A DNA stretch of 64,000 bases from Agarophyton chilense (Eukaryota > Rhodophyta > Florideophyceae > Gracilariales > Gracilariaceae). The position numbers and the translations under genes were made by a program. This document shows positions 34,751-44,743 of this stretch, piece by piece (position 1 is the stretch's first letter; the number at the start of each line of letters is the position of its first letter). The stretch lies in contig JARGXX010000088.1 of NCBI GenBank assembly GCA_030374765.1, positions 2,790,001 to 2,854,000 on the forward strand, in the 5' to 3' direction. The notes beneath the pieces are model-generated. The model had not been told where the DNA came from. It did no database searches and saw only the letters and a list, made by a program, of their open reading frames with translations.

Positions 34751-35208
34751 TCCAGGCGCTGTAATTCAGGGTCGGCCCGACTTCGGGGTGCTGCTGAGGG
34801 GGTCTCCACCACTGGAGCTGGGCCCACAGCCACGACCTCTCGAGGACCTGAAACCACTGAGGGTGCTCTCCGAGTGTCTGGATCGATACCGGAATCGTTC
34901 CGACCTTCGGGAATTGAGCTCCTCGACCTAGGCGGGGCCGGGGGCACTGAATCCGCTTGACGGTTCGATCCAGTCCTGGAACCACGGGTAGGCGGCGACA
35001 TGCTGCAGACACGACACCGACGATTCGGGGTAACGATGAAATTCGATCACGAGATTCCCGGAGAACGGATGACGTAACACAAAACAAAAATAAAAACAAA
35101 TTCCACTCTTTCCAAAGGGGACCACTACAACAAATCTTCACGACGGTGCTTCCTCTTCCAAGAGATATTCCAACACGTGGATGACCAACCCAAAAGTCCG
35201 AGAACGGA

Positions 35209-35226
35209 TTCTAAGTCGGGAGACCA
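35209..35226 (-). other. Candidate primer binding site
   Basis: On the minus strand TGGTCTCCCGACTTAGAA begins two bases from the 5' LTR, so the pairing tRNA would end in GTCGGGAGACCA. The same motif sits beside the LTR start of the old copy (22990-23006), which supports its identity. The tRNA species is not determined. Confidence 0.6.
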
Positions 35227-35228
35227 CT

Positions 35229-36144
35229 TGTGGAGCAAAACCCGGCGACGGGAAGTGCTCTCAAGGTGTTCGAAGCCTTGCTCCCTGGGGGAGGCAGACT
35301 CAGAGACAGAGCCCTCCGTTCCACCCGTAGTGTGGGGTGTAACTCCCACGGGGGATTCCGGCAGTACCAACGGAGGTGAGGGGTAGAAACCGTTGGATCG
35401 GGAATGGGTATGGGTATCCCAAAGAATGGGGGAAAACCCGGCAGAGAGGAAAAACGGGGCGAGGGTCGGGCACTAACAGGCACCGGACCCAAGAACCAGA
35501 AAAAGGGCGAAACAACAAAAGAAACCCAATACAGGGGCGAACACCTGTCCTCGAAAGGAAACACAAAAAGCACGCAACAAGTAAGCAGAACCCCCACGGG
35601 GTATCGTGCACGCAGGTCGTCTGAGCGGTCCCAAGGGGGTGGTTGCACGGAACCCAAACGTGGGCACTCTCCAAGTGGAGTCGTGTCCCTACGCAGGCGT
35701 TGCTAACCAGAGCCCGTTCCGGGTTGTAAGGCCGAAACGATGGCGACGAAGAACCTCTAAAGGTATCGAAGACCAACCTTGGTTCCCATTTACTTTGAGC
35801 TTCGGACTGCCAGATCTCATCTCCCTAAGTAGGGCCCACTAACTAAACTCTACAGTAGTGCACACCTGCTCAGGGCCATACACGTGGAGATCCCACTGTC
35901 AGGGCCCAAAAGTCCAACGTTCTAACAAATATCCGAAAATCGGTGCCAAAATTAAGCCACGTGTATCACGGGGCCAATCCAACCATGGTCCATCCGAATT
36001 GTCACTTCATAGGCGAACTCTAACCAGAAAACAGTGCCACCTCAGCACACCTTAGAGGGGATCATAGTCATAACCCTCGGAGGGTTCAATCCTCATTGTA
36101 TGAGTTGCATCTTCAAGTATCCCCTAACTGGGCGTTGCTCTACA
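35229..36144 (-). repeat. 5' LTR of the young gypsy element
   Basis: 916 bp, TGTGGAG...CTCTACA, 3 nt longer than its partner. It is followed by the right copy of the ATATA target duplication. Confidence 0.92.
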
Positions 36145-37801
36145 ATATACTCTCTCAGCTACCCAAGAAGATCAATTAAATTCAATTTAACTTCAGAATG
36201 AAACAGATTCCGCATTGGTTAAAACTGTAGGACCCGAATGAATAAATGCAATTATTTTTAGAGAGAGAGATAAATCTCAGACATCAGATAAAGACGAAAG
36301 CCTGAGGCAATCGGTCAAGCTCACAAAGACGACAGATCGAGGATAAAAAAGCGCGAGACGAGAATTGCGTAAGCTCAAGGTGCCGTAAGGAGCCGGGAAA
36401 AGTAATAAATTGAAGCGATCAAATCGAAAAGCAAGGATGACAAAAACAGGAAACGTATATTAGAACCAAGAAAGACTAGGACATGGAAAACCAGTGCGAT
36501 TTGCGGCCAGTCAAGGAAAACAGTTTATTTTCAGCACAGCGGCGCGCAGATTTAGTCAATTGTTTCCATGTGAAAAGCGGAGGGATTGAAGCACGTCGAT
36601 GCACGCCTTGCCCGCGCATATGAGTGGCATCGCCGCCAGCGCCTGTGCAATATATCTGTCTCAGTGTAAACTAAGGCGCACGGCGTAGGCTGAAGGACAA
36701 TGCCTTTCAAGGGGGTTTCTTCTCCGGGACTTAGAGATTTCGCTCGCTTGAGGACTAGCTTGGTCTATGACAAGCTATACCGCTATTGCGTGCCGACGGC
36801 CGGTTAGGACCGGAAGTGCACACTGGTGGAACACGTGGACTGCACGGATGCCGACGCTCGAGTGCGAGGCGTGCCACACGTGGCCCGGATTCTACCTAAT
36901 GGTTAGTATTATTTAGTAATTTTCAGTATTTATTTAGCTACGCTATCGCTATTTAGTGTTTATTTTTCGGGCGCGCGCCCACTGTCAGGGGCCGCGCTCC
37001 ACACTACTTAGGAGGCTGAGCACTGCTCCCCAGTAAACACCCTCTTGAGAGATCCCAAGGAGGGAGTCTTGGCTCTGAAGTTTTCGCCTTCGACGCGTCT
37101 TCACCGCATACTGCGTGAGCGCCCGTTGCACGTTAGTTCATCCACCCCTCTGTCAACCAGAGTGCTACCACCACCGTGGGTTCATATTTAATCGCCGACA
37201 CTTGTCGTATTCTCGCCCCTGTATAGGGTTTCGCCCCCGTTTTCCTCTTGTTCTCCTTTTTGGCTCTCGTGAGTGGCCGCCTCACTCACCCCGCTCGTCC
37301 CCCTCATACGAGTCTTTTCTCTCTCCATTTCCGACAATCGCCGTGATACCGCTCCGCCTAGGATTGGTCACACCCCGGACTGTGCCGTGCTCACCTAAAC
37401 ACTCTAGGTATATCCCGCCGGATTGGCCTCGGTCTTACACCCGACTTCTTCGTGCCTTTCCAGAGTGGCTCTGTTTCTGTGCTCCGCTGAGACGCGTCTC
37501 CTCCGCCTGAGGCGTGTCTCTCAAGAGAGGAAGATCCCGAAAATCTTCGTGGTGTCTCCGCTCCAAGCGTTGTCCTACATAGGCATACGTAATAACGCGT
37601 GTGTCATGCTACGCCTTGCCTAAGGCGTACGGATATCAACACCGTCGTTCGTGTCGTGCGTTTCAAAAATACATCCCTTCACAAAAACTGCATCGAAAAG
37701 GCGTTTCATGTACTGTAGAGCACATTTCACACCAAATAAAAACCACCAAGTCTAAACGCTGTTTCAAAAAAAATATCATTTATAAAATCAATAGCTCAAC
37801 T
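36145..37801. other. Unassigned region with a GC-rich, hairpin-rich segment
   Basis: 36150-36600 is AT-rich flank without a gene. From about 36.6 to 37.63 kb the sequence becomes GC-rich and full of short perfect hairpins and palindromes: CCCTGTATAGGG (37217-37228), GAGACGCGTCTC (37489-37500), CTCTCAAGAGAG (37518-37529), and an 8-bp stem TACGCCTT/AAGGCGTA (37610-37629). No gene is supported by the 131- and 110-codon open frames here. The style resembles the LTRs and the segment at 63.56-63.96 kb, so a solo LTR or a fragment of another element is likely. Confidence 0.35.
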
Positions 37802-39414
37802 ATGGCTCCTGGCGCGCCTCTGACACGAAGTGAACGGTTTGGAATCGTGCACTTAGAAGGTCAGGGTATGATACCAGCAGATGTAGCCCAAAAACACACG
37901 CGCAGCCCCGAACCAACCAGAAAGTTCATCTAAAATCCTACAATATACGGAACAAAGCGTTGAACCGGGCATTTTAAGTCACTACCCCCAGCCGACAAGC
38001 GTGAAATTAAGCGAGGACTATGCCGCAACACTTCATCTTGCTGTAAAATTGTCAAAAAACTGAATTTGCCTCTATCAAGATCTACTACATTGCGTGAAGT
38101 AAACCGTTAAAGTTTGTTCAAGTACACAAAAATGAGGAAATCATTTTCTAAATATCATATAAAGAACAACTGAGGGGAATGGTGTGCAAAAATGCCCACT
38201 GGAAAACTTTATGAAATAATGTTATCTTTTCTGACAAAAACAAGTTTAACCTTGATGGTCCTGATTGCTTTAATTTTTATTTGCACGTTCTCCGAAAAGA
38301 GAAGAACAAATATGTGACAAGGCATTCAGAACGATAATCGATTATGGTTTTGACTGGAGTTACTACAAAAGAAGCAACTGATATTCCTTTAGTTGACAGT
38401 ACTATGGATCTTGGAAGTATGCTAAAGTTCTAGAAAAATATTTGCTACCGTTTGAGTACTGTATGTATGCAGAAATTTTAATTTTTCAGAAGGATAATTC
38501 CCCTGTGTATTAGTGTAATTCTTTAAAAGAGTGTAGTATCTGCTCTAATGGAGAGAGAAGACACCTACGACAGAGTTCGGATTGCCGATAGTAATGCTTG
38601 CGGCGAAGGGAACAGGGAGAGATAGAGCTACAGCACTAGCGAGCTATAAGATGGGGGTTGCAAAGTTCCACTAGCTAATGAGGTTTGTTGATAGACTACG
38701 GTCTTTGTCGAACGTACAACTACCTGTTTTAGCTTTTCCGGATCTCCGGTTTAAGAATTATGAACAAGGGCCAAGTCAGTTGTGAACCCGTTTGTTGTCT
38801 CATTTACTTTGGAGTTGGCGCTCACCTCCGTACCATATGTACTGTGCACAGAGGTGAGGGCCACAAATTATTATCTAGATATAAAACTTGGTGAGCCAAT
38901 TAGCCCCTCTACAGTAAAGGGTAATCGACTCTCGCATAATCGTCTCTAATAAGCTTCTGTCTACGAAGAGTAGAATTAGCTACCACGTGGCCATGCACTA
39001 CATGAGCCGTTGCAAGTAAACTCGCACGTGAAAGATACAAACTCTGCGGGATGCCACTAATAGCTCGATCCATGCCGTAACAGTCTTATATGAGTATCAT
39101 CGTATTTAGAAAAAAAGGTGCATCGACTATTTGAACCTATCGAATACTACAACGAGTGGTTTTTAGATTGGCTTATTTCGGTTAGGGAATGATGGCCTGC
39201 GCGCTTTCCTGACCTCAGCCCTATAGAAAAAATTTAGAAAATGTTGGCCTGAATGGTTTATGGGCAAGAATGGAAATTGTATTCAGATTTTGAATAGAAA
39301 AATTGTTTCAAATATTTCTGGAAAAAAGACATTAATGCCATAAATCCGTTTACAAAATCAATTCCAAAGCGCCGTATGAGTTTTAAAGAGAAATATATAC
39401 ATGTGAAGACTTGA
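37802..39414 (+). pseudogene. Tc1/mariner-family transposase, decayed
   Basis: The start MAPGAPLTRSERFGIVHLEG is a typical N-terminal helix-turn-helix of Tc1/mariner transposases. Downstream, in shifting frames, come REIKRGLCRN, a segment like KYTKMRKS, FSDKNKFNLDGPD (first catalytic Asp region), FQKDNSPVY (second, where QDNAPVH is usual), and WPARFPDLSPIEKI (the usual WPaRSPDLNPIE). The end is SIPKRRMSFKEKYIHVK. Several in-frame stops and frameshifts are present. The stretch 38545-39130 between the second Asp block and the WPAR block has no transposase similarity and looks like a later insertion. No terminal inverted repeats were found. It is a dead copy. Confidence 0.75.
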
Positions 39415-40337
39415 TCAAGAGTAACAAACAGCTGTTATGCTTCTGTCAGCTATGCCGAGCGTAGCGTATCTAGAGTGGGAGACCTGGCGTGCGCAGTACT
39501 TAAATGAAACGCTTTTGGGGATTCACTATACTGTTCCTTTCTGATGTCTATATCTTTTTGTTTCTCTCTTTTGTTTTATTTCTTACAACGAAGTCATCTA
39601 AACATGTCTGTTCTTTTAGTTTAAGTTGTTTAACGCGCTTTTTTCACGTTATGTTCGCAATAGGCGGATATAATTTGTTTTTAGTAAGCCAATGATTGAT
39701 ATTTAGTTTTTATACGGTGTAAAGGAGCTTAAATAAAACACCGAACTTGCATTAGAGTGAATATGATGCAATAAATGTTATGTTTTTGAAAGAGTATTTT
39801 TACTTCAACATTTTTTCATACTGATTTTGCTAGCTTTACTGTAACGAAAATGTTAATTTTCGGAAATTCATCAGTGGAAAGATCTGCACAGCAAGAGCAT
39901 TGCGTTATACCCTGTACACGTACGAAGGGTACCTTCGTACATGTTGGAAAAGTGTGTCAGCGACTGTCGTGTGTGTGAAAAAGCTGGAAATAATAAAAAA
40001 GCAGATTGATCCGACATGCCCGCATGTTTACACTGCCGAGTTCATTTTCCGGCGGAACATCGAGGCACCGCTTCAGACTACAGTACGAGTCGAAACCGAT
40101 GAGGGGCACACTGGCACGTCCCTTCGCCACCACTCTGTTCCTTCCGTTGGCGCCACTGCCTTCCGCATTGCGTTGTGTTCGGCAGCACATTTTTTCCTTC
40201 CCAAATCTTATCTGCGCTACCGCTAACAAAGCTTGCTTTGTTCCATAGCCGCTCCCTTTTTTTCTGTATTCCTCGGTGGGGCACTGTGCTCATCCTTTCC
40301 GTCTCTGCGTTGATGAACAGCCCGCGACTTCTCTGTT
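39415..40337. other. AT-rich intergenic region before UPF2
   Basis: No gene is supported. The frames at 39504 and 39900 are short and featureless. The last ~100 bp before UPF2 are moderately CT-rich (CTTTTTTTCTGTATTCCTC, TCATCCTTTCCGTCTC) and probably contain its promoter and leader. Confidence 0.5.
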
Positions 40338-43300
40338 ATGAACACCCCTCAACGAGACGAGGGTGGCCGGGGCCGCCGTCGTCGAAGAAGAGGACCCCCG
40401 CCGAATAGCCGAAATGATGCCGATCAGAATCCTCAGTCACAGCGACAATCGCGAAAACCCCAATCTCAATCCAGACCCTACAGAACTACTAAGCGTGATA
40501 CTTCTGTCGTCCGATCACAAAATCAATCTTCAAGTGAAAAGGGCAAACCCACTGATTTAGAAATTTCACCGGCTCCATCACCAACGAAACGAGACAGACT
40601 CGATACGATTGATAAAGCAGGAAACGAACCAGCGGCACAGTCCAGCCTTGAAAGCACTCCCGACGATATATCAAAAAAGCCACAGAAACCCGATGAGAAA
40701 GAAGACGAACAAAAAAGAAAAGAAAGAGAATACGAACAAGCTGAGCGAAGAGCTCTCTTCGAGGCTCAAAATTCTAAGCGTCGCGCCGAACGAAATCGTA
40801 ATCTGTTGTATAGTGAAAATGTACCAGGTGATTCTGTAAGAAAGGAAAGACCATCGGATTCAGAGCTAAGACAACTCGATTCCTCTTTAAAAAAGTGTAC
40901 GGGCTTCTTGCGCAAGATTCGGTTTTCTGGGATTACGGGTGACTCAGTATCAACGCTGTGCAACGAAGCGCAAACACTAAATCTATCGCGGTATATCTCA
41001 GAGGTGGTAGCCGCAATAACAGAGAGTAAATTGCGATCAAGCGATATCGAGCATGTAATCATGTTGTGCGGTGAAATGCATCGTCGATATGAAGACTTCA
41101 CCACTCAACTCGTACTATCGTTAGGGAATCTTATCGTGGGCGGAGCTGGAAATGGATCATCGCGAGATCTATCCGCTCGAAAAGCAGCGATGCGGTTGAT
41201 GATCGAAATTTTCGTACTTGCGATGATTTCGGATATCAACCCCATCAATTCCGCCCTGAAACAGGTGATGAAGGCATCAAAGGAGTCAATGGAGAACGCT
41301 GTCCAATCTCTCGGCATATTAGCCACATTCGTTCGCTGTGCCAACCGGACTTTGCTTCCAGTGCATTCTACTTCACTGAATAGACCCATGGAGACAGATA
41401 TTGCGGGTTTTGAGGAGATCATAGCCTGGGAGACTGACGTTGTATCTGCGAGTGCGAAAAGTAATATATTTGGTGCCCTCGAATCATTCTATGAATCTGA
41501 CGTCGAAAGAATCGTGAAGGAAGCCGCGAACTCATTGAACAAAGCTAAAATCGCGCTCAGTAGGTCTGTCCAAATGCGTGGTAATCCAGAAGAATCACGA
41601 ACCAATTCGTTTGAAAGCGCAAAACAAGTTTTCGAAAAGATCATATCATCTGCAAACGTATTGGCAGAGAGCGTGGGAAGACCTACTGTTGATATTCCTG
41701 AAAATGAGGCAGAAGGGATAGCCACTCCACTAGAAGCGGGTATTGGCCAGGATAGTGTTCATGTTATTGTTGCAAACCCGTTCAACTCTTTTGGCAGGAA
41801 TCGGCAAAGCGCTCAAGATGTAGACATGATGATGCATGCAGATCATCCTTTTGAAGGCGACCAGCAAAGAATATTCTACACGGAATTGGTGTCAGCGAAG
41901 GACATCCTTAGTAGAATGAGAGAAACTTCCTCGAAAGACAGCTCACAAGCGGAAAAATGTGATGATACACAATCAAATGAAGAAGTGGGGAGCCCGAAGT
42001 CCCCTTTAAGAAGCGGCAATAAAGAGTCACAGGATGATAAACCCAGTTCGCTCGGCAGAAGTGTTTCAGATGGGAGACGGAAGGTCTCCGAAAAGCATAT
42101 GTCGTTGGATAAACTACTTAGCCGCATGGCAACCACAGAAACAAAAGAAGAAGTAGACAACTTTGTTCGTCAGTTCATAATTTCGACAGAAGGCCTCAGA
42201 AATGGTGCGAAACGTCTTGGGAAAGCTTTGTTGTCTGTGTCTGCTCAGAAGTTGAATGTTCTCCCGGCCTACAGCCGCGTAGCAGCAACATTACAATCGT
42301 TGTATCCAGAAATGGTTTCTGCAATTGCAACTGGCCTTGAAGACGAATTTCGCTTTCTTGTGAGCAAAGCAGATGCAGACGAAAAGAATCTATCCTCGTG
42401 CACCAAAAACGCACGTTATGTCGGCGAATACGTAAAGTTTGGTTTAATATCAACCTCGGCTATGTTTGATCTTCTGGCTCTGTGCATGAAGGATCTAACG
42501 GGTCATCGAGTAGATCTTGCTTGCCATCTTCTTGAATCTTGTGGGAGGTACGTGTACCTCTCTCCAACAACTCATATTCGAATGTCAACCATTCTGGAGA
42601 CCTTGTGGCGATTAAAATCTGTAAAGAACTTGGAGGCGAGGCACAATACCCTGATTGAAACGGCGTTCTTCGCGGTGCGCTTATCTCCAGGAAGCAAGGC
42701 ACACAAGAAAAAATCTCGGCCTCCTCTTCACGAATACATCCGGCATTTGATTTACTATCGGCTAGATTCAACAAATATTAGTTGGACACATTCCCAACTT
42801 ATGAAGTTACCCTGGAATGATGAGCTTGAGTCATATGTCGCAAAGAAGTTTGTAAAGATCTCAAGGGCAAGATTTTCAACTATCCCCTATGTCGCCGAGT
42901 TAATTGGGAGCCTACAAAAAGATAAACCAGCCATTGTGATCTCAATCATAGACTCACTGCTTGAATCCGTGAGAGCAGGAATGGAGAAAAATGATGGTCG
43001 CGAAAGCCAAAGACGACTAGCTGAGATTCATTTACTTGGAGAACTACATACTTGTGGTATCGTTGATGAAAAAGTGGTTTACAATGTGCTTTACTTGTTC
43101 ATCACTCTCGGACACGAAGAAGGAGATATAAACCAACGAAGAGGGAATACAAGCACGACTGAACATCATGTGAATTCAGCTCAAAATAGTGATGACAATA
43201 TTGGCATAACGAAGAATGGCACGTTCACCAAAGCCCCAGATCCACCAGGAGACTTCTTTCGAATAAGACTCGCATGTTCCCTGCTTGAGTCTTGTGGGCG

Positions 43301-44642
43301 AGTTCTGGCGGTCACGAATCGCAGGAAACTTGAAGTTTTCTGGCTGTTCTTGGAAAGATACATGTTTTGCAAGACATATCAGGCTGGTCAAGGGGATTCA
43401 CTACCATTACATATTAATCATGTTATGGGGGACTTATTTGAAAATTTGATGCGCAAACCGAAGAGAATGGGAAAAGAAACTAGACTTCATCACACCCAGG
43501 CAAGCGAAACAAAGTCATACCGCGGTTCAAACAAAATGATTGAGAAGGGATACGGACGAACACTAGCGAGGAGCAAGAATCTGGAAGAAGCGGCCAGAGC
43601 TGTAATGCTCGTGGAGCGGTTTCCTGCTGATCTAGACCTTATCGCGATACCTTCACGACGTATAGAAGGAAAGCAAGACCGTAGGCGCGAAACAGATGAT
43701 GGTAGCCGGGGAGCGAGAGGCTTGCCCACGGTGATCTCAAGTCCAACTCCTGGGCGTGGGATTCGTGGCAACGTTCGGGATGGTTTTGTTACCACAGACA
43801 GTAGGATGCCCGTTGCTGACTCAGAACGACCCCATAACGACAGTAATGCGGATGAACCTAACGCAACTGGTTCCGTATCAGATGAAATATGTTCTCAAGA
43901 AACCAACGCAGAAGACATATTCTCCGATGGCGTCTGCGAATGTGACGACACTCAAGAATCTGAAGATTATGGGGAAAGCTTTGATGAAGATACTGGTGGG
44001 GATGAATGCAATGATTCTGATGATTCCAACGATGAGTACGTGCCGTACCGGCGCCAACGCCCTCGCACAGAAGAAGAGGATGCGTTTGCAAAAGAACTAG
44101 CGGCATTCACTGCCGCTGCTGTCCAAAGCGCCCGCTCTTCAACCTCTAGAATTACGAAGTTCGACAGAATGGCAATTCCAATGGCTTTGATGACACAAAA
44201 GATGGAAGAAGAAAAAGCAGCGGCAGCGGCTGCAGCTGCCGAGGCTGCGAACTCTGGCAATCAAGAGTATACGTCTGATGACGAGGACGAGGGGGAAGCA
44301 AGGCACCGGTGTGATCGGAACAAGAATTCGGTGGAATTCAAGATGCTCGTCAGGAAGGGTGGGAAAAGTCAACTACACGGGCTCAAGGTTCCTGCTTCGA
44401 GTTCTCTTGCTGTAGCTGCGAAAGAAAGTGAAACAGCTGATGCAGCAAGATCTGAAGAAACGAAGCGGTTAGTTCTAGGCAGTAGTATAGTGCTTAACGA
44501 CGACAGTGATGATTTAGACGATGAGGTCCCGCTTCGTTTCCAACAAGATGTCCGGGACAAGGAAAAGAGTATTCGTCAGCAGAGAGTGGATGACGAGAGA
44601 GAGCTTTTGTCAACACTCTTCAGAACACGACCTCGTCGGTAA
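40338..44642 (+). CDS. UPF2: UPF2, nonsense-mediated mRNA decay factor
   Basis: A 1434-residue single-exon protein. UPF2 bridges UPF1 and UPF3 at the exon-junction or terminating ribosome and activates UPF1 in the cytoplasm. The first MIF4G domain (about residues 180-430) carries the block LNLSRYISEVVAAITESKL, closely matching the family's NLSKYISEVAAAI. MIF4G-2 is at about 574-790, with YVGEYVKFGLI and HLLESCGRY. MIF4G-3 (about 794-1037) contains PPLHEYIRHLIYYRL and FRIRLACSLLESCGR, the UPF3-binding part. An acidic Asp/Glu-rich linker follows, then the C-terminal UPF1-binding helix region (about 1245-1290) and a final FKMLVRKGGKSQ block typical of plant and animal UPF2. The N-terminus is basic and Ser-rich. 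It ends 101 bp from the convergent PHD gene. Confidence 0.96.
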   Translation: MNTPQRDEGGRGRRRRRRGPPPNSRNDADQNPQSQRQSRKPQSQSRPYRTTKRDTSVVRSQNQSSSEKGKPTDLEISPAPSPTKRDRLDTIDKAGNEPAAQSSLESTPDDISKKPQKPDEKEDEQKRKEREYEQAERRALFEAQNSKRRAERNRNLLYSENVPGDSVRKERPSDSELRQLDSSLKKCTGFLRKIRFSGITGDSVSTLCNEAQTLNLSRYISEVVAAITESKLRSSDIEHVIMLCGEMHRRYEDFTTQLVLSLGNLIVGGAGNGSSRDLSARKAAMRLMIEIFVLAMISDINPINSALKQVMKASKESMENAVQSLGILATFVRCANRTLLPVHSTSLNRPMETDIAGFEEIIAWETDVVSASAKSNIFGALESFYESDVERIVKEAANSLNKAKIALSRSVQMRGNPEESRTNSFESAKQVFEKIISSANVLAESVGRPTVDIPENEAEGIATPLEAGIGQDSVHVIVANPFNSFGRNRQSAQDVDMMMHADHPFEGDQQRIFYTELVSAKDILSRMRETSSKDSSQAEKCDDTQSNEEVGSPKSPLRSGNKESQDDKPSSLGRSVSDGRRKVSEKHMSLDKLLSRMATTETKEEVDNFVRQFIISTEGLRNGAKRLGKALLSVSAQKLNVLPAYSRVAATLQSLYPEMVSAIATGLEDEFRFLVSKADADEKNLSSCTKNARYVGEYVKFGLISTSAMFDLLALCMKDLTGHRVDLACHLLESCGRYVYLSPTTHIRMSTILETLWRLKSVKNLEARHNTLIETAFFAVRLSPGSKAHKKKSRPPLHEYIRHLIYYRLDSTNISWTHSQLMKLPWNDELESYVAKKFVKISRARFSTIPYVAELIGSLQKDKPAIVISIIDSLLESVRAGMEKNDGRESQRRLAEIHLLGELHTCGIVDEKVVYNVLYLFITLGHEEGDINQRRGNTSTTEHHVNSAQNSDDNIGITKNGTFTKAPDPPGDFFRIRLACSLLESCGRVLAVTNRRKLEVFWLFLERYMFCKTYQAGQGDSLPLHINHVMGDLFENLMRKPKRMGKETRLHHTQASETKSYRGSNKMIEKGYGRTLARSKNLEEAARAVMLVERFPADLDLIAIPSRRIEGKQDRRRETDDGSRGARGLPTVISSPTPGRGIRGNVRDGFVTTDSRMPVADSERPHNDSNADEPNATGSVSDEICSQETNAEDIFSDGVCECDDTQESEDYGESFDEDTGGDECNDSDDSNDEYVPYRRQRPRTEEEDAFAKELAAFTAAAVQSARSSTSRITKFDRMAIPMALMTQKMEEEKAAAAAAAAEAANSGNQEYTSDDEDEGEARHRCDRNKNSVEFKMLVRKGGKSQLHGLKVPASSSLAVAAKESETADAARSEETKRLVLGSSIVLNDDSDDLDDEVPLRFQQDVRDKEKSIRQQRVDDERELLSTLFRTRPRR

Positions 44643-44743
44643 CGAAGAGTGTTTGAAAAGTGTAGAAACTCAAAAATGCGTCAGTCTTTACAATGTTCAT
44701 TAGATTGATTCCATCTACACGCACAACATAGTCGATTAACGTA

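Larger units (their letters stand above)
24414..36144 (-). mobile_element. Young Ty3/gypsy (chromovirus-like) LTR retrotransposon with an antisense extra coding region
   Basis: An 11.7-kb element flanked by a perfect 5-bp target duplication ATATA (24409-24413 and 36145-36149). The paired LTRs begin TGTGGAG and end CTCTACA. The order on the minus strand is LTR, primer binding site, gag, protease, reverse transcriptase, RNase H, integrase, chromodomain-like segment, polypurine tract, LTR. This is the Ty3/gypsy order. A coding region of about 1.9 kb on the plus strand lies between the 3' LTR and the chromodomain segment. The LTRs differ by about 17 substitutions and one 3-nt indel over ~914 bp (about 98% identity), so insertion is fairly recent. 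The ends are complete, while the coding parts carry a handful of breaks. Confidence 0.93.
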
